A DNA stretch of 64,000 bases from Eonycteris spelaea (lineage: Eukaryota > Chordata > Mammalia > Chiroptera > Pteropodidae), in assembly GCA_003508835.1 (NCBI GenBank), contig PUFA01000170.1, positions 1,054,001 to 1,118,000 of the forward strand, given 5' to 3'. Made by a program: the position numbers and the translations under genes. Under the pieces are notes generated by a model that was not told where the DNA came from, made no database searches, and worked only from the letters and a program-made list of their open reading frames with translations. How positions within the stretch are numbered: position 1 is the stretch's first letter; every line of letters begins with the position of its first letter. Shown in pieces: positions 63,770-64,000 of this stretch.

Positions 63770-64000
63770 TCAAGAGGTTGTCCCTCATATGCTGCTAAGT
63801 GGGAATGTAAATTGGTACAGCCACTATGAAAAACAGTATAGAGGTTCCTCAAAAAATTAAGAATAGAATTACCATAAGACCTAGCAATCCCTCTTATGGG
63901 TATCTACCTGAAAAATTAAAAAACATTTATTCATCAAGATAAATGTATACCTATATTCACTGTAGCATTATGCACAGTGGCCAAGACATGGAAACAACCA
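63770..64000 (+). mobile_element. L1 3' fragment, cut by the window end
   Basis: CACTATGAAAAACAGTATAG, AGGTTCCTCAAAAAATTAAG, TAGCATTATGCACAGTGGCC and AAGACATGGAAACAACC are characteristic of the L1 3' region. The element continues past 64000. Confidence 0.85.

Overview
This is vertebrate nuclear DNA, from a placental mammal. It shows exons of tens to a few hundred bases with GT/AG borders, kilobase introns, CA/GATA microsatellites, and the usual mammalian repeats (MIR, L2, MER5, MaLR, L1). The best clue to lineage is three retroposon copies derived from 5S ribosomal RNA, with A-rich tails and target-site duplications. Such SINEs are known from fruit bats (Pteropodidae), so a megabat is the most likely source. 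That assignment is inference, not proof.

One protein-coding gene crosses the window on the minus strand: CDC14A, a dual-specificity phosphatase that acts on CDK-type Ser-Pro sites. Nine 3' coding exons were placed by matching to the human protein (594 residues, recalled from memory) and by splice borders: 58272-58359, 52354-52584, 45261-45399, 33936-34100, 29567-29680, 27786-27833, 25707-25832, 24690-25020 and 9409-9438. They cover human residues ~174-594, including the catalytic HCKAGLGR signature, which is split between two exons. The N-terminal exons lie beyond 64000. The 3' UTR probably ends near 7450 at a twin AATAAA signal. From there to position 1 is intergenic DNA.

The main surprise is that the two adjacent exons just after the catalytic core each carry a frame-breaking indel compared with the human protein. 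There is a 5-bp insertion at ~34080-34084 and a 2-bp loss at ~29568-29575. The remaining codons of both exons are well conserved. Together the two exons form a phase-compatible cassette, so skipping both would keep the reading frame. Sequencing error, alternative splicing or lineage-specific change are all possible.

Other points: an ALYREF retrocopy in one intron has its 3' half inverted in place. A CpG-rich island with a 36-37 bp tandem repeat surrounds the exon at 52354-52584. A young L1 3' fragment has a perfect 15-bp target-site duplication. An in-frame read-through of the donor at 24690 would give the longer CDC14A C terminus. The rest is introns filled with old repeats. I saw no second functional gene, functional RNA gene, CRISPR array or prokaryote-like system.
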